A DNA stretch of 5,795 bases, taken from assembly GCA_902495945.1 (NCBI GenBank), contig CABUZD010000112.1, positions 1 to 5,795 on the forward strand, written 5' to 3'. This DNA is from an uncultured Collinsella sp. (GTDB lineage: Bacteria; Actinomycetota; Coriobacteriia; Coriobacteriales; Coriobacteriaceae). The position numbers were made by a program, and so were the translations under genes. The notes under the pieces are model-generated. The model was not told the DNA's origin and did no database searches. It saw nothing but the letters and a program-made list of their open reading frames with translations. Shown here piece after piece: positions 5,607 to 5,795 of the stretch (position 1 is its first letter; every line of letters begins with the position of its first letter).

Positions 5607-5795
5607 ATGATTTCGTTTGATTACAAGCCTCAGGGCGTGTGTGCTCGCAATATTCACCTTGACCTTTCCGATGACGGCAACAAGGTGATGGGCGTTGAGT
5701 TTACCGGCGGCTGCGACGGCAATCTCAAGGCTATCTCCAAACTGGTCGAGGGCGCTCCTGCCGATCGCGTAATCGAGGTTCTCGCCGGTAATACC
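5607..5795 (+). CDS. TSCPD-domain protein, TIGR03905-like family (5' part)
   Basis: The first 63 residues of a small protein cut by the window end. The start MISFDYKPQGVC, then IHLDL, then VEFTGGCDGNLKAISKLVEG match my memory of the TIGR03905 family of about 80-90 residues. That family shares the TSCPD domain seen at the C-terminus of vitamin B12-dependent ribonucleotide reductases. Cys12 and Cys36 are visible; the family's later TSCPD cysteine lies beyond the window. A metal-binding role has been proposed for such cysteines, but the cellular function is unknown. A purine-rich GAGAGGGG lies just before the ATG as a moderate ribosome binding site. The stem-loop after purB and a possible promoter suggest an independent transcript. 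Confidence 0.8.
   Translation, partial: MISFDYKPQGVCARNIHLDLSDDGNKVMGVEFTGGCDGNLKAISKLVEGAPADRVIEVLAGNT

Overview
This window looks like chromosomal DNA from a high-G+C, Gram-positive gut actinobacterium, most likely a Coriobacteriia member such as Collinsella or a close relative. That placement is an inference from three things: the LPXTG/thioester/Cna-B surface protein style, the codon usage, and the company of purB and a TSCPD-family gene. It was not tested by any search.

Layout. The left 3.4 kb, on the minus strand, is one large cell-wall-anchored adhesin of 1143 aa. It has a signal peptide, an N-terminal thioester domain, six Cna-B/SpaA-like domains with probable isopeptide bonds, an unrecognised cysteine- and acid-containing C-terminal region, and an LPATG sortase signal. 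Four bases after its stop, another minus-strand reading frame starts and runs off the left edge; a sortase or companion surface protein would fit.

About 300 bp of non-coding DNA then separates the adhesin from a plus-strand tRNA-Gly(CCC), which has its own promoter and a strong intrinsic terminator. Directly downstream is an unusual non-coding segment of about 140 bp. It begins with an inverted copy of the tRNA T-arm, continues with three regularly spaced hairpins (two capped by the motif GCGAAGC), and ends in an 18-bp exact copy of the tRNA 3' end. This is the part most likely to be a poorly described element: an att-like duplication at a tRNA gene wrapped around a hairpin array.

The right part, on the plus strand, holds purB (adenylosuccinate lyase) with its own ribosome binding site and a long downstream stem-loop. 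After it comes the 5' part of a small TSCPD-domain protein gene, cut by the window end. PurB is core purine/AMP metabolism and has no evident functional link to the adhesin; the tRNA locus is the boundary between accessory surface-protein DNA and housekeeping DNA.
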